From IMG/VR virus record IMGVR_UViG_3300046002_004973, positions 1 through 42,563 of that record: a DNA stretch of 42,563 bases. One strand, 5' to 3'. This DNA comes from a virus. The translations under genes were made by a program, and so were the position numbers. Numbering within the stretch: the stretch's first letter is position 1; the number at the start of each line of letters is the position of its first letter. Under the pieces are notes generated by a model that saw nothing but the letters and a program-made list of their open reading frames with translations, had not been told where the DNA came from and did no database searches. Positions 23,724 through 31,217 of the stretch are shown one piece after another.

Positions 23724-26381
23724 CTAATTTTTGAACCTGTTATTTAAAATTGTAGTTGATCGGTTTGGCGTTCTTACCTTTTTCATAAATCCTTTTTCAT
23801 CCAAGGAAATTGCAGCGACTGGCAAGGATCTTAATTCTCTTTTAATTTCTCCCAATTCAGTAACTATCTGCATTCCGCTTGTATCTTTTTTACTGGAATT
23901 ATTGAAATATTGGCTACTTAGATACTTGTCGTTTAATCCTAGCAAGTGATTTGGAGTAATATGTACTGGTTCATCAAATTGAGCCAGTGTAGCTGTCGGA
24001 GGTGTGTAATATTGCTTTCCTGAAAGGGTCGTTACTAATTCAGTTCCCTTTTCACCAACTATCGCTTTTCCTTTGAATGCTTTTCCTTTCGTTCCTTCAG
24101 CGAATTCCGGAACTGGTTGGGCTAAAATGAAACCGATTTGAGCAGTAGCAGCTGCAGCTGCAATTATTGCCAAAGGTGCTGTTACAACTTTAGCCAGATA
24201 TTGTGCAATTATTGGAGCCGTGTTAAATATTACATTTGCAATAGCTTGAGCCTGATTAGCCCTAAATTCCTTTTCCCTATATTCCTTTTCAGCAGCCCTT
24301 CTTCTTTCTTCAATTTCGGTAAGTTTTTGTACGTTACCATCGGCAAGTCTTACCTCTTCGTCAAATTGCTTTTGCTTTCTTGCGAAATCATTTGCAGCGT
24401 ATTGCGATTGAAGGTTGAATAAATTGTTTGTTGTCTGGGCTGCAAGGTCAATTGATGCTTGGGTTATTGCAGCCTTTTCAGCATCTTTTTTCTTTTGGTC
24501 ATCTAGGTCTTTCTTTCGCAGCAACTTTAATTTGCGGTATAGTTCTGCATTATCCGCTAAAATCTTATCATTTGCATCTAATGCCGATTTAACGCCTGCA
24601 TTTGCAGCTTCTTCGTTAGCTTTTATTATGTCTTCATTGGCAGCTATTTCATTTAAAATTAGCTTTTCATTTTTTACTGATTCTGAAGATATTTCATTGT
24701 TTATATCAATTTCGTTAAGAAACTTATTCCTTTCAATTGCTTTTAGCTTTTCGCTATAAACAACTTTTTGTGATTCTTCCTCAAACTTTCCTCTTGCAAT
24801 AAGACTTTTCTTTCCTGCTTTAAATTGTTCTTCATCATACTTTTCCTCAGCATCTCTAAATCCATCACGTTGTTTTTTAAGTTCAACCTTTACATCATTG
24901 CCTTGCTTCTTAACAATAGCAGTTTGAAGTTTCGCATTATCTTGAGCTGCAACAACTCCAAGGGCTGCATATTTTTTATCAATTACTAGCTTTTGTTTTC
25001 CAAAGTTTTCTGCATTTTCAAGTAGTTTTAAAGTTCTTTCATCCTCTCTTTCGGTGGTAACTTCAATGTTGATATCTGAAATTCTTTTTTCTATATCTAA
25101 GAGTTTAAGTTTTGCATCGTATTGCTCTTTTAATGCTTTTAGTTGAACTTCTGATAAATCTACTATTTCTTCTTTTATTTTTTTTTCTTCTTGAAACCTT
25201 GTAAGGTTTACCATTAGCCCATCTCTAAACTTTTTTTCAAGTTCATATTTACGAGTTGTCTTGTCAAGTTCGACCTGTTCCAAAGCAGACATTTTACCAT
25301 CCAAACTGAATAATATTGACTGTAAATCAAACTCTCTTTGTAATCCTCTTAATTTTGCATTCTGGTTTACAATGGCGATTTTTAAGGCTTCCTCACTTGC
25401 TTTTTTACCCGCTTGCGCCCCTTTTTCAAATGATGCACCCAAAGGATCATAAAGTCTTTTTAATTGATTGGCAATTCCTGCAGCTAATTCATAGGAACCT
25501 CTAAGAAATGGTTCCAATCTGGTTCCTATGGCTAAAACCAACCCATCAATAGAAGAATTAAACCTATTTTGAGCATTTACAAGGCCATTCAAATTCTTTT
25601 CAGCATCTTTTCCAAAGGTCTTTTCCAATTCAGCTGCAAACTTTGGCAAAGCATCTTTTGACAATACCTGACCTTGTTCCAGCATCTTATTCAATTGCCT
25701 TTCATTCACATTTAAGGCTTTTGCCATTATTGAAAATGCACCGGGAATTCTTTCGCCTAATTGCCCCCTTAGTTCTTCAGCTTGAACCGTACCCTTTGAC
25801 ATCATTTGGCCCAATGCCAGAAAAGCACCTTGCATTTGGTCAGTTGTCAATTTTAGAACCGTTCCTGCCTTTGTAACCGCTTCAAATTGCCTATTGGTTT
25901 CGGCCTGACTTTGCCCTGCCAATGTACTGGCATTGAAAAAGGATTTGTAAGCCTCAGTAGTTGAAGCAAGCCCTAATCCATACTTTTGAATAAGATCGTT
26001 TAGGAATTGTTGATTCTTTGCGAAGTTTTCAGCACTTCCGGACCCAAATTGAATCGCTTTGGAATAGCCTTCAAATTTAATTGTGGTTTCAACTAACCGA
26101 TCTTTAAAAGCAACCAAAGAAGAAACCGCAAAGAACCCAGCCAACAAGCCAGCCCCTGACTTTGCCAGACTGGTAATATTGTTCATTTCATTGCCTACCT
26201 TTTTGGCAGATTCTGAACCTTCCTGACCTGTCTTTTTTAATTGATCGTTTAGCTTTCTGGTTTCATCAACCGCTTTCTTTTCAGAATCGGTTAGTTTGTC
26301 AAACCCTGTTTTTGCTTTATTTACCTGGTCATCATTGAGTACATAATTGACTACAATGTTATTTTGCGATAGAGTGCTCAA
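23724..26381 (-). CDS. Tape measure protein
   Basis: The 885-residue product is the longest in the genome, as expected for the protein that sets tail length and forms the tail core. The N-terminal helical domain (1-70) is followed by a hydrophobic stretch (AGLLAGFFAVSSLVAF, about 78-93). Next is the TMP_2-type domain (about 130-235, with LGQMMSKGTVQAEELRGQLG and IPGAFSIMAKALNV), then a long coiled coil (about 340-730) and a second hydrophobic block (VTAPLAIIAAAAATAQIGF, about 755-775). Its ATG overlaps the stop of the preceding frame (ATGA), coupling it to the tail chaperone. It identifies the phage as long-tailed. Confidence 0.9.
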   Translation of the reverse strand: MSTLSQNNIVVNYVLNDDQVNKAKTGFDKLTDSEKKAVDETRKLNDQLKKTGQEGSESAKKVGNEMNNITSLAKSGAGLLAGFFAVSSLVAFKDRLVETTIKFEGYSKAIQFGSGSAENFAKNQQFLNDLIQKYGLGLASTTEAYKSFFNASTLAGQSQAETNRQFEAVTKAGTVLKLTTDQMQGAFLALGQMMSKGTVQAEELRGQLGERIPGAFSIMAKALNVNERQLNKMLEQGQVLSKDALPKFAAELEKTFGKDAEKNLNGLVNAQNRFNSSIDGLVLAIGTRLEPFLRGSYELAAGIANQLKRLYDPLGASFEKGAQAGKKASEEALKIAIVNQNAKLRGLQREFDLQSILFSLDGKMSALEQVELDKTTRKYELEKKFRDGLMVNLTRFQEEKKIKEEIVDLSEVQLKALKEQYDAKLKLLDIEKRISDINIEVTTEREDERTLKLLENAENFGKQKLVIDKKYAALGVVAAQDNAKLQTAIVKKQGNDVKVELKKQRDGFRDAEEKYDEEQFKAGKKSLIARGKFEEESQKVVYSEKLKAIERNKFLNEIDINNEISSESVKNEKLILNEIAANEDIIKANEEAANAGVKSALDANDKILADNAELYRKLKLLRKKDLDDQKKKDAEKAAITQASIDLAAQTTNNLFNLQSQYAANDFARKQKQFDEEVRLADGNVQKLTEIEERRRAAEKEYREKEFRANQAQAIANVIFNTAPIIAQYLAKVVTAPLAIIAAAAATAQIGFILAQPVPEFAEGTKGKAFKGKAIVGEKGTELVTTLSGKQYYTPPTATLAQFDEPVHITPNHLLGLNDKYLSSQYFNNSSKKDTSGMQIVTELGEIKRELRSLPVAAISLDEKGFMKKVRTPNRSTTILNNRFKN

Positions 26382-26695
26382 TTTGCATTTTTATTCTTCT
26401 TTTTGAGTGCCGCTATCCAAAAGGAGTATTTCAGATAGTATTCGTAATAGGAACATCTGACCAAGCTTTCAAAGTCTGTTCCAATTCCTTGTGCAAATCT
26501 AATTCTTTCTGTAAATCCTGACTTATATTTTCCGAGTTCATCAAGGTAGAATGATACTCCATGTTTTTTAGGTTCAACACGCTTATTGCCTTCAAAGAAT
26601 TCATCAAATTCTCTTGTAATTCTGTTGAGGATGTTAGATATTGATTTTGTGGCAGATTCAAAAAAAAAGCAGGTACATCGGAATTTGAAGCCCAA
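26378..26695 (-). CDS. Tail assembly chaperone, -1 frameshift extension
   Basis: A 105-residue open frame overlapping the chaperone gene in the -1 frame. Its real product is probably the fusion made at the T9 run (minus strand, 26660-26668): ribosomes in the frame of the 27192 gene reading GCT TTT TTT TTG slip back one base and continue FESATKSISN. The fusion would be about 270 residues. The extension looks like real coding sequence (YYEYYLKYSFWIAAL near its end) and its stop overlaps the tape-measure ATG. G/GT-like frameshift products in this position are a hallmark of tailed phages. An error in the homopolymer is the alternative. Confidence 0.6.
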   Translation of the reverse strand: MGFKFRCTCFFFESATKSISNILNRITREFDEFFEGNKRVEPKKHGVSFYLDELGKYKSGFTERIRFAQGIGTDFESLVRCSYYEYYLKYSFWIAALKKKNKNAN

Positions 26696-27192
26696 AACTT
26701 TACCTTTTCAACATTATATTTATAATCGAATTTAAAGGGATCCTCATATTCATCAAAGAACTTAACAGTTGCAAGTCTTATTTGCGTATCAATGTCAATT
26801 GAAAGCCCTTGCAATTCCTTCATCCTGGAATTGATTTCAGCAATCTTGAAAAGTTTGTCCTCGTTTTTAACCTTTGGGTTTTTAAGCAGGGTTTCAACCG
26901 TTTCAAAATGAAGTGATAATACTCCCGGGTTAATATGGTATTCCAGTTCCCGATAGATTGACTTAGCAGCTTCCATTCGTTCCCATGCGACCATTATATC
27001 CTGATTCCAACAAAAGAAGTTCCTATCGCCTGATTTGAAGGCAAACTGAATGGAGGCCCAATGTTTAGAATCGCAGTTGCCTTTGTAGACTGGCTTAGTC
27101 GTTGTCGATGAATCTGTTGAAACAGGCATTGGCGAAGTAGATCCAGCCAAAGGCGAAACAGACTTCTTTGATTTCTTGAGGAATTGGAACAT
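26431..27192 (-). CDS. Tail assembly chaperone (G-like)
   Basis: The 253-residue frame starts MFQFLKKSKKSVSPLAGS, with a Ser/Thr-rich N-terminal linker (residues 13-35), then helical segments (YRELEYHINPGVLSLHFETV). In the zero frame it ends ...DVPITNTI. The T9 slippery run lies at residues 176-178. The position, directly before the tape measure gene, is that of the G/GT chaperones that coat the tape measure during tail assembly. It overlaps the upstream membrane protein gene by 98 bases; an internal ATG at 27129 (MPVSTDSS) would reduce this to 35. Confidence 0.55.
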   Translation of the reverse strand: MFQFLKKSKKSVSPLAGSTSPMPVSTDSSTTTKPVYKGNCDSKHWASIQFAFKSGDRNFFCWNQDIMVAWERMEAAKSIYRELEYHINPGVLSLHFETVETLLKNPKVKNEDKLFKIAEINSRMKELQGLSIDIDTQIRLATVKFFDEYEDPFKFDYKYNVEKVKFWASNSDVPAFFLNLPQNQYLTSSTELQENLMNSLKAISVLNLKNMEYHSTLMNSENISQDLQKELDLHKELEQTLKAWSDVPITNTI

Positions 27193-27379
27193 AATGTAAG
27201 ATTAAAAATAACCAAGGCGCAATGCAGTAAGGGCAGTTACCCAAAGGGTCAGAAAGGTAGTCAGGTAGTTTGTTGATAAGATTGGAATACCATTCAAGGT
27301 ATGGAACCCAAATAATGGCATAGCAAAAGAACTGAGCAAAGAGGGCAGTTGAAATGGCTTCAAAAATTAATTGTATCAT
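27095..27379 (-). CDS. Small membrane protein with CPYC motif
   Basis: The product is 94 residues, with hydrophobic segments at about 5-27 (EAISTALFAQFFCYAIIWV) and 52-68 (CIAPWLFLILHYVPI), plus CPYC at 49-52 between them. A CxxC beside a membrane segment can bind metal or exchange disulphides, though neither is proven. It starts in the stop of the upstream gene (27376-27379) and its 3' end overlaps the chaperone gene by 98 bases in another frame. Probably an inner-membrane protein; I know no function. Confidence 0.55.
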   Translation of the reverse strand: MIQLIFEAISTALFAQFFCYAIIWVPYLEWYSNLINKLPDYLSDPLGNCPYCIAPWLFLILHYVPIPQEIKEVCFAFGWIYFANACFNRFIDND

Positions 27380-27549
27380 TTTCCTTCAATTAATATCCAG
27401 CCTTTCGTATAAGCGTCTTCAATCAATTCCTGTGCGTTTTTAAAGTGTTTTCTATCTTGAACTATGGCAAAGGTTTGATCTGGACTATAACCAGACCAAA
27501 TAGTTATTTCATTACCATTTTCAAGAATGAATATGTGCTTTTGTTTCAT
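27376..27549 (-). CDS. Small hypothetical protein
   Basis: The product has 57 residues starting MKQKHIFILENGNEITIWSG. The ATG at 27549 is chosen over 27582 because it overlaps the TGA of the upstream gene (ATGA). It is a beta-then-helix protein (FKNAQELIEDAYTKGWIL at the end). No family is recognised. It is part of a chain of overlapping small genes between the terminase and the chaperone. Confidence 0.6.
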   Translation of the reverse strand: MKQKHIFILENGNEITIWSGYSPDQTFAIVQDRKHFKNAQELIEDAYTKGWILIEGK

Positions 27550-27938
27550 TTGTTTAGTTGGAGTTCGGATCCTGTTATGCAACTATAAATATTTTGAAGT
27601 TCATGAACATTTTTAATATACCTTAAAGGCGTATCAAATGGATTTTCCCAATTATCATCAGTTCCTGCCGCACTTACTAAAAATAATTTTTCAACATCTT
27701 TAACGTCAAATTTTACATTAATAGATAAGTCATCGGAATAAATTTTTTCATAAAATAATGCCCATTTTCTAAACCCAAACTTTTGTAGCCAATCCTCATC
27801 CAAAGGAATAGGTCCATAGGTCTTGTCAATATCAACCGAAAAGCTACTTGGTTGAATAGTTGTGAAAAAATCTAATCGCTTAGAATTTCCAAGGATTTCA
27901 ACCCAATTTCCGATTCGCAATTCATTTGCTAAACTCAT
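27546..27938 (-). CDS. Conserved phage protein, NELRIGN family
   Basis: The 130-residue product begins MSLANELRIGNWVE and contains IPLDEDWLQKFGF and RYIKNVHELQNIYSCITGSEL. This set (ELRIGN, PLxxxWLxKFGF, V/IHxLQNxY..LTGxEL) is the signature of a protein very common in Bacteroidetes phages and prophages, function unknown. It overlaps its neighbours by ATGA on both sides. Confidence 0.7.
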   Translation of the reverse strand: MSLANELRIGNWVEILGNSKRLDFFTTIQPSSFSVDIDKTYGPIPLDEDWLQKFGFRKWALFYEKIYSDDLSINVKFDVKDVEKLFLVSAAGTDDNWENPFDTPLRYIKNVHELQNIYSCITGSELQLNK

Positions 27939-27994
27939 TTCCTTACTGGTTTTCTGATTACTGGCTTTGGCTTACCTCCGCAATTGCACCCCAT
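27935..27994 (-). CDS. 19-residue Cys/Lys/Arg microprotein
   Basis: The frame MGCNCGGKPKPVIRKPVRK starts within TAATG after the upstream stop and ends in a TGA overlapping the ATG of the next gene (ATGA at 27935-27938). Overlap on both sides is strong evidence for translation. The CNC pair plus a basic tail could bind metal or nucleic acid. I know no homologue with a role. Confidence 0.5.
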   Translation of the reverse strand: MGCNCGGKPKPVIRKPVRK

Positions 27995-28146
27995 TACTTT
28001 TGAATTACCTGTGATTGATGAACTTTATACCTTCCACATTTTCCATTGATCGTTAAAAATTCGCCCTCAATCTTTTTAATTATTCCCGAGCAAATAACAC
28101 CACTTGAACGCCTTACTTTTATTGAGGTTCCAATTATAAATTCCAC
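27994..28146 (-). CDS. Small hypothetical protein, GTG start
   Basis: The 50-residue frame starts with GTG overlapping the upstream stop (TAGTG, G at 28146), begins [M]EFIIGTSIKVRRSSG and ends in TAATG with the microprotein. The composition (beta-rich with basic patches, KVRRSSGVICSGIIKKIEG) suggests a small SH3- or KOW-like barrel. No ATG is available, so the GTG is inferred from the chain of overlaps. Confidence 0.5.
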   Translation of the reverse strand: MEFIIGTSIKVRRSSGVICSGIIKKIEGEFLTINGKCGRYKVHQSQVIQK

Positions 28147-28511
28147 TATGCTAAAATTGTTATCGAATCAACCTCAGAACCATTCTGAAATCCAAACTCG
28201 ATGCAAGTATAAACATTTCCGTTGGTTGCAACAAAATTAAGTAACTCGCCTGTTATAACATCAAAAAATTGCAAGGTATAAGGCCCACCATAAGATGAAA
28301 AGAAGCCACCTGGAAATAAGTCAAGATCAACTATTGCTAAATTACCAACAACTTCAATGGCCTGTTTAAATGCAACTCCCTGACCATTGGCAATTGAAAT
28401 GATATAATCAGTTTCGGTTAATGCTACCGGAATGCTTACAATCATTTCACTAAAGCAAGCCTGAAAAGGTTGGCATATTTGAAAACAAGATCCGCAATTA
28501 TTACAACTCAT
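28146..28511 (-). CDS. Cys-rich N-terminus small virion-type protein
   Basis: The 121-residue product begins MSCNNCGSCFQICQPFQAC (six cysteines in 19 residues), then a beta-rich domain (IVDLDLFPGGFFSSYGGPY). The start recalls the cysteine knot before the collagen segment of the 38466 protein ([14 protein letters not shown]), though the domains are otherwise unrelated. It lies 4 bases after the large terminase gene. Probably a structural or connector protein; no homologue of known role. Confidence 0.5.
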   Translation of the reverse strand: MSCNNCGSCFQICQPFQACFSEMIVSIPVALTETDYIISIANGQGVAFKQAIEVVGNLAIVDLDLFPGGFFSSYGGPYTLQFFDVITGELLNFVATNGNVYTCIEFGFQNGSEVDSITILA

Positions 28512-28515
28512 AATT

Positions 28516-29811
28516 TTACAATTCTACAAAGGCCGCAATTTCGCCAAAAAAAGTATTAAAAAAATATCTTGTTTCATCTAAGCTGTGAGATAGGTTTGGG
28601 TTTTTGGTTTTCCAAGGGTCCAAAGAACCGTTTCCATCAACTTGCGCCTGTTTTAAATCCTCAATTGTCAGGTCGTTTTGATCCGATATATTTATTTTAC
28701 AATGCTGCAAAACCAGGTTAGTAACTATTTTTGATTGGATGTGCGAAGGGTTTGCACTTGGAACTCTTAGCTGAAAATCAGTAAGTTTTAATTGGGCCTT
28801 GATTTGGGTATAAGCTGAAATGTTATCTGAGGTAAAAGCACTCCTGTTTTGCCCTGAAGCATCGCCAGTAACAATGAAATTGGCTTTTGGATATTCTGCT
28901 TTGATTGTTTCGCAAAGCACCTTTAAATCGCCAATTCGATAGGTTTTAATTTTATTGACCGTTCCATAATACAATTGACCAGGTGCATTCTTTGAAAACT
29001 GGTAAACACCGCAGGTATTAGTTACGTTAAAGTCAAATGATAAAACCAAGTCATGGTCCTTTGAAACTGGAATAGAACCTTTATAAACGTGCTTACTTTC
29101 GTCAAAAGCATAGGCAAAAGTTCTGTCAATTCCTTCAATTCCCCAATCGCCTAAAGCCCAAACCTTATATCGTCTTTCGCCTTCAATGCCATGCGTTTTT
29201 ATCCTTAAAAGTCTTTCATGAAGTGCATCCCTGTCAATGGTGTAATTATCCCAAAAAGTTGATTTGTGGAAAAGGCAGTCGAATTGGTTTTTATTTTCAT
29301 CAACTTCCTTTTTTAGCCAGTGATTAATTGATTCAGGATTCCAGTCCATTATTAAACTGATCTTAACTCCCGATTCGCCTCTAAGGGTTGTATCAATATA
29401 ATCCATATCCTCCCTGGTATATTGATTGGCTTCGTTTAGCCATGCAATATTGGCCCCTTCTACTCCTTTTCCTTTTTCGGCCTTATCCATTCCAAGACCT
29501 CTAAACCAATTGCCAGTATGCTTATTGATTATCTCAAAATGGTTTTTCCTGACAATGAAATCATTTTTAAAATGCTTTTGAATCAGGTTGTTAAGAATCG
29601 CAAAAGTTGAACCCTCAATATCTGAATAAACCTTTCGGGAATGAATCACATTGAACTGGTAAGGCTGAAAACTGTGGTAAATTAGCTTTCTGGCAATGTT
29701 GTGAGACTTTGCGCTTTGTCTGGTTCCATAGTGGCCCTCTTTTGTGTAGAGGGTTTCAATGTAGGGCCAATACCAGCGGAGCCACCAGGTTTTGCAGAAA
29801 TTATAGTTCAT
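28516..29811 (-). CDS. terL: Terminase large subunit
   Basis: The 431-residue product has the ATPase Walker A-like GTRQSAKS (29-36), typical of phage terminases of this type, and Walker B AWLNEAN with catalytic E127. The nuclease domain begins near LSFDFN (D260), with GDASG (D317) and SLDETRYFF near the end as further metal ligand candidates. TerL drives DNA into the procapsid and cuts the concatemer. It is the second gene of the morphogenesis operon, 32 bases after the small-subunit-like gene, and defines the packaging module. Confidence 0.92.
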   Translation of the reverse strand: MNYNFCKTWWLRWYWPYIETLYTKEGHYGTRQSAKSHNIARKLIYHSFQPYQFNVIHSRKVYSDIEGSTFAILNNLIQKHFKNDFIVRKNHFEIINKHTGNWFRGLGMDKAEKGKGVEGANIAWLNEANQYTREDMDYIDTTLRGESGVKISLIMDWNPESINHWLKKEVDENKNQFDCLFHKSTFWDNYTIDRDALHERLLRIKTHGIEGERRYKVWALGDWGIEGIDRTFAYAFDESKHVYKGSIPVSKDHDLVLSFDFNVTNTCGVYQFSKNAPGQLYYGTVNKIKTYRIGDLKVLCETIKAEYPKANFIVTGDASGQNRSAFTSDNISAYTQIKAQLKLTDFQLRVPSANPSHIQSKIVTNLVLQHCKINISDQNDLTIEDLKQAQVDGNGSLDPWKTKNPNLSHSLDETRYFFNTFFGEIAAFVEL

Positions 29812-29843
29812 GTGCTAATTTCTTTCGGAGCAATGTTAGCACA

Positions 29844-30284
29844 TCATTCATTTGTTGGTGGAGTTGGTCCTGAAATTGTAACTGTCAGATTTGATGGGCT
29901 TGCGTCAATTTCCTGTTTATCTCTCCATTCTTCTTTAAATCGGTTCTTCATGTTAAAAATCCATGCAGCAGCATTTAAAGAGGTTTTTTTGACAATTACA
30001 TTGCCTTCAGAATCCCTAGTCATTTCCTCTTTACTGACAATATTATCTAGCCCGACTTGTTCCCAGTATTTGCGACTTAATCGCAAAGATTTTTCTATTT
30101 CTTTTTTTTCGGACTGGAAAACGTCTGGTTGTTTTTTTATCCTATCCTCAATAGTTGTATAACAACAATCTACAAAGGATTGTTTACTAAGTCCTTGTGC
30201 TAAATGTTCACAATAAGCCTTTGCCAATTCTTTGATTTCATCAATGGAATAGGCTGCTTCCTGATTACCATCTTGAAATTGCAT
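29844..30284 (-). CDS. Probable terminase small subunit
   Basis: The 146-residue product is charged and helical (AYSIDEIKELAKAYCEHLAQ), with a block found in small terminases and terminase-associated proteins (SLNAAAWIFNMKNRFKEEWRD). It ends in a short polar tail (PTPPTNE). It is the first gene of the block and lies directly before terL, where small subunits usually sit. Small terminases bind the pac/cos site and form rings. The call is by context and by similarity of the WIFNMKNRF block. Confidence 0.65.
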   Translation of the reverse strand: MQFQDGNQEAAYSIDEIKELAKAYCEHLAQGLSKQSFVDCCYTTIEDRIKKQPDVFQSEKKEIEKSLRLSRKYWEQVGLDNIVSKEEMTRDSEGNVIVKKTSLNAAAWIFNMKNRFKEEWRDKQEIDASPSNLTVTISGPTPPTNE

Positions 30285-30326
30285 CTTGCTTAAATTTAAG
30301 TACCATCATTTTTTAAATGAAAGCAC

Positions 30327-30334
30327 AAAGATAA
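30327..30334 (-). promoter_or_regulatory. -7 box TATCTTTG of the late operon
   Basis: An exact TAnnTTTG (TATCTTTG on the minus strand) lies 42 nt before the ATG of the small terminase gene. The nearest TTG is only 14 nt upstream, within the inverted repeat ATTTGAATTCTCAAAT (30338-30353). The same element is at the 13086 gene promoter. Confidence 0.5.
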
Positions 30335-30362
30335 TAATTTGAGAATTCAAATAGTTAAAATA

Positions 30363-30384
30363 AAAAAAACCTCAATTAAGAGGC
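30363..30384 (-). terminator. Intrinsic terminator overlapping a stop codon
   Basis: CCTC-TTAATT-GAGG followed by eight T on the minus strand. The loop and stem include the last codons and TGA of the 30614 gene. It separates the regulator group from the terminase operon. Confidence 0.7.
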
Positions 30385-30614
30385 TTCTGATTTTCTACAA
30401 TTGCAGTAATTGGACCATGTTCCCAATCTTTAAAAATCAAAACTTCACCAGTCCATTTTTGATCCAAATAATTCTCAATCAAATTACTTATAAGATTTTT
30501 AAGCCGTTCCTTTTCAATTGTTGGAACTCGAAAGCTTATTGTAGTCGTTGCAGGGCCAGACTTTCTGCCAGCCCCTGCTTTGCGTGTTCCTGTTGTTGGT
30601 ATTCCTTTAGGCAT
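30372..30614 (-). CDS. Small DNA-binding-like (ribbon-helix-helix) protein
   Basis: The product has 80 residues starting MPKGIPTTGTRKAGAGRKSG, then TTTISFRVPTIEKERLKNLI. A basic tail followed by a T-I-S-F-R-V-P strand and a helix is the plan of ribbon-helix-helix regulators (Arc/CopG-like). The ATG at 30614 is chosen over 30656 because it directly follows the hairpin cassette and gives this canonical start. It would bind DNA as a dimer. Located just upstream of the terminase operon, it may regulate early/late gene expression; inference only. Confidence 0.55.
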   Translation of the reverse strand: MPKGIPTTGTRKAGAGRKSGPATTTISFRVPTIEKERLKNLISNLIENYLDQKWTGEVLIFKDWEHGPITAIVENQKPLN

Positions 30615-30649
30615 AAAGTTAAGGGGCCGAAGCCCCGGTTTGGTTTTTA
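30615..30649 (-). repeat. 35-bp hairpin cassette, copy 1
   Basis: Minus strand: starts exactly at the TAA stop of the 30850 gene and holds GGGGC-TTCG-GCCCC then TTAACTTT, ending at the ATG of the regulator gene. It differs at 2 of 35 bases from the copy at 30866-30900. Confidence 0.85.
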
Positions 30650-30850
30650 AATCCAAATTAATATTTCTATAACTTCTTTTAAAGCCTTAATTCCTCCAAT
30701 TGGGGAATAAGCTTTATTCTCGCCAGGCAAACATCCTTTTTGCCCTAATTCATTTATAGCGTGGTATCTTGTTGAGTTTGCCCTTCCTGAAAAAGTATTA
30801 ATAAACATTTTTTCAGAAGATTCTTTAACGAAGGTTATTTTTTGTGCCAT
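30647..30850 (-). CDS. Small hypothetical protein
   Basis: The product has 67 residues starting MAQKITFVKESSEKMFINTFSG. It has a mixed fold with a hydrophobic helix at the end (IKALKEVIEILIWI). No family is recognised. The ATG follows an A-rich leader (AACAAACAACAAAATG) like those of other genes here. Its stop is the first codon of hairpin cassette copy 1, and cassette copy 2 lies before it. Confidence 0.55.
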   Translation of the reverse strand: MAQKITFVKESSEKMFINTFSGRANSTRYHAINELGQKGCLPGENKAYSPIGGIKALKEVIEILIWI

Positions 30851-30865
30851 TTTGTTGTTTGTTTA

Positions 30866-30900
30866 AAAGTTAAGGGGCCGAAGCCCCAGTTTGATTTTTA
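30866..30900 (-). repeat. 35-bp hairpin cassette, copy 2
   Basis: Minus strand: begins at the TAA stop of the 31050 gene, with GGGGC-TTCG-GCCCC then TTAACTTT. Same position relative to a stop codon as copy 1. Possible transcript terminator, processing site or stabiliser. Confidence 0.85.
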
Positions 30901-31050
30901 TGCGGTCATGAATAATGCTTTTTCTCTTGCAGTTTTTAAATATTCAACTTGATTCCAGAATTTTTCAATTAGGCTTTTAACTTCATTTGTTGAACAACCC
31001 ATTTTAGTTAATTCTTTTTCGGTTCTTAATTTCATTGTTTCTGTTTTCAT
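30898..31050 (-). CDS. Small hypothetical protein
   Basis: The product has 50 residues starting MKTETMKLRTEKELTKMG, helical and basic (TNEVKSLIEKFWNQVEYLK). An upstream TTG start at 31092 is rejected because it lies in the -7 box. It is the first gene of a short minus-strand unit with a strong promoter, and is followed by hairpin cassette copy 2. No family is recognised. Confidence 0.6.
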   Translation of the reverse strand: MKTETMKLRTEKELTKMGCSTNEVKSLIEKFWNQVEYLKTAREKALFMTA

Positions 31051-31089
31051 TTTGTTTTTTGTTTTTGTTGCTGCTCCGTTGCAGTGATA

Positions 31090-31119
31090 CAAAAGTAATA
31101 CTTCTTTTTAATTCTGCAA
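31090..31119 (-). promoter_or_regulatory. Promoter TTG-N19-TACTTTTG
   Basis: -33 TTG (31117-31119) in GTTTGCA and -7 TACTTTTG (31090-31097), 19 nt apart. Nearly the same promoter as that at 32703-32732, including the upstream TATTTTATTA and the GTAT before the -7 box. Confidence 0.75.
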
Positions 31120-31217
31120 ACTTATTTAATAAAATAATTAAAATATTTTTAAAATAAATTATAACTCATTGATTTTCAGACCGACAAATATTTGGTAAAA
31201 TTTACTTTTTTTGTCCT

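Noticed and set aside
26994-27215. 73-codon frame on the minus strand starting MVIFNLTLC
   Set aside because: Lies fully over two better-supported genes (chaperone and CPYC membrane protein) in the third frame; composition is not protein-like.
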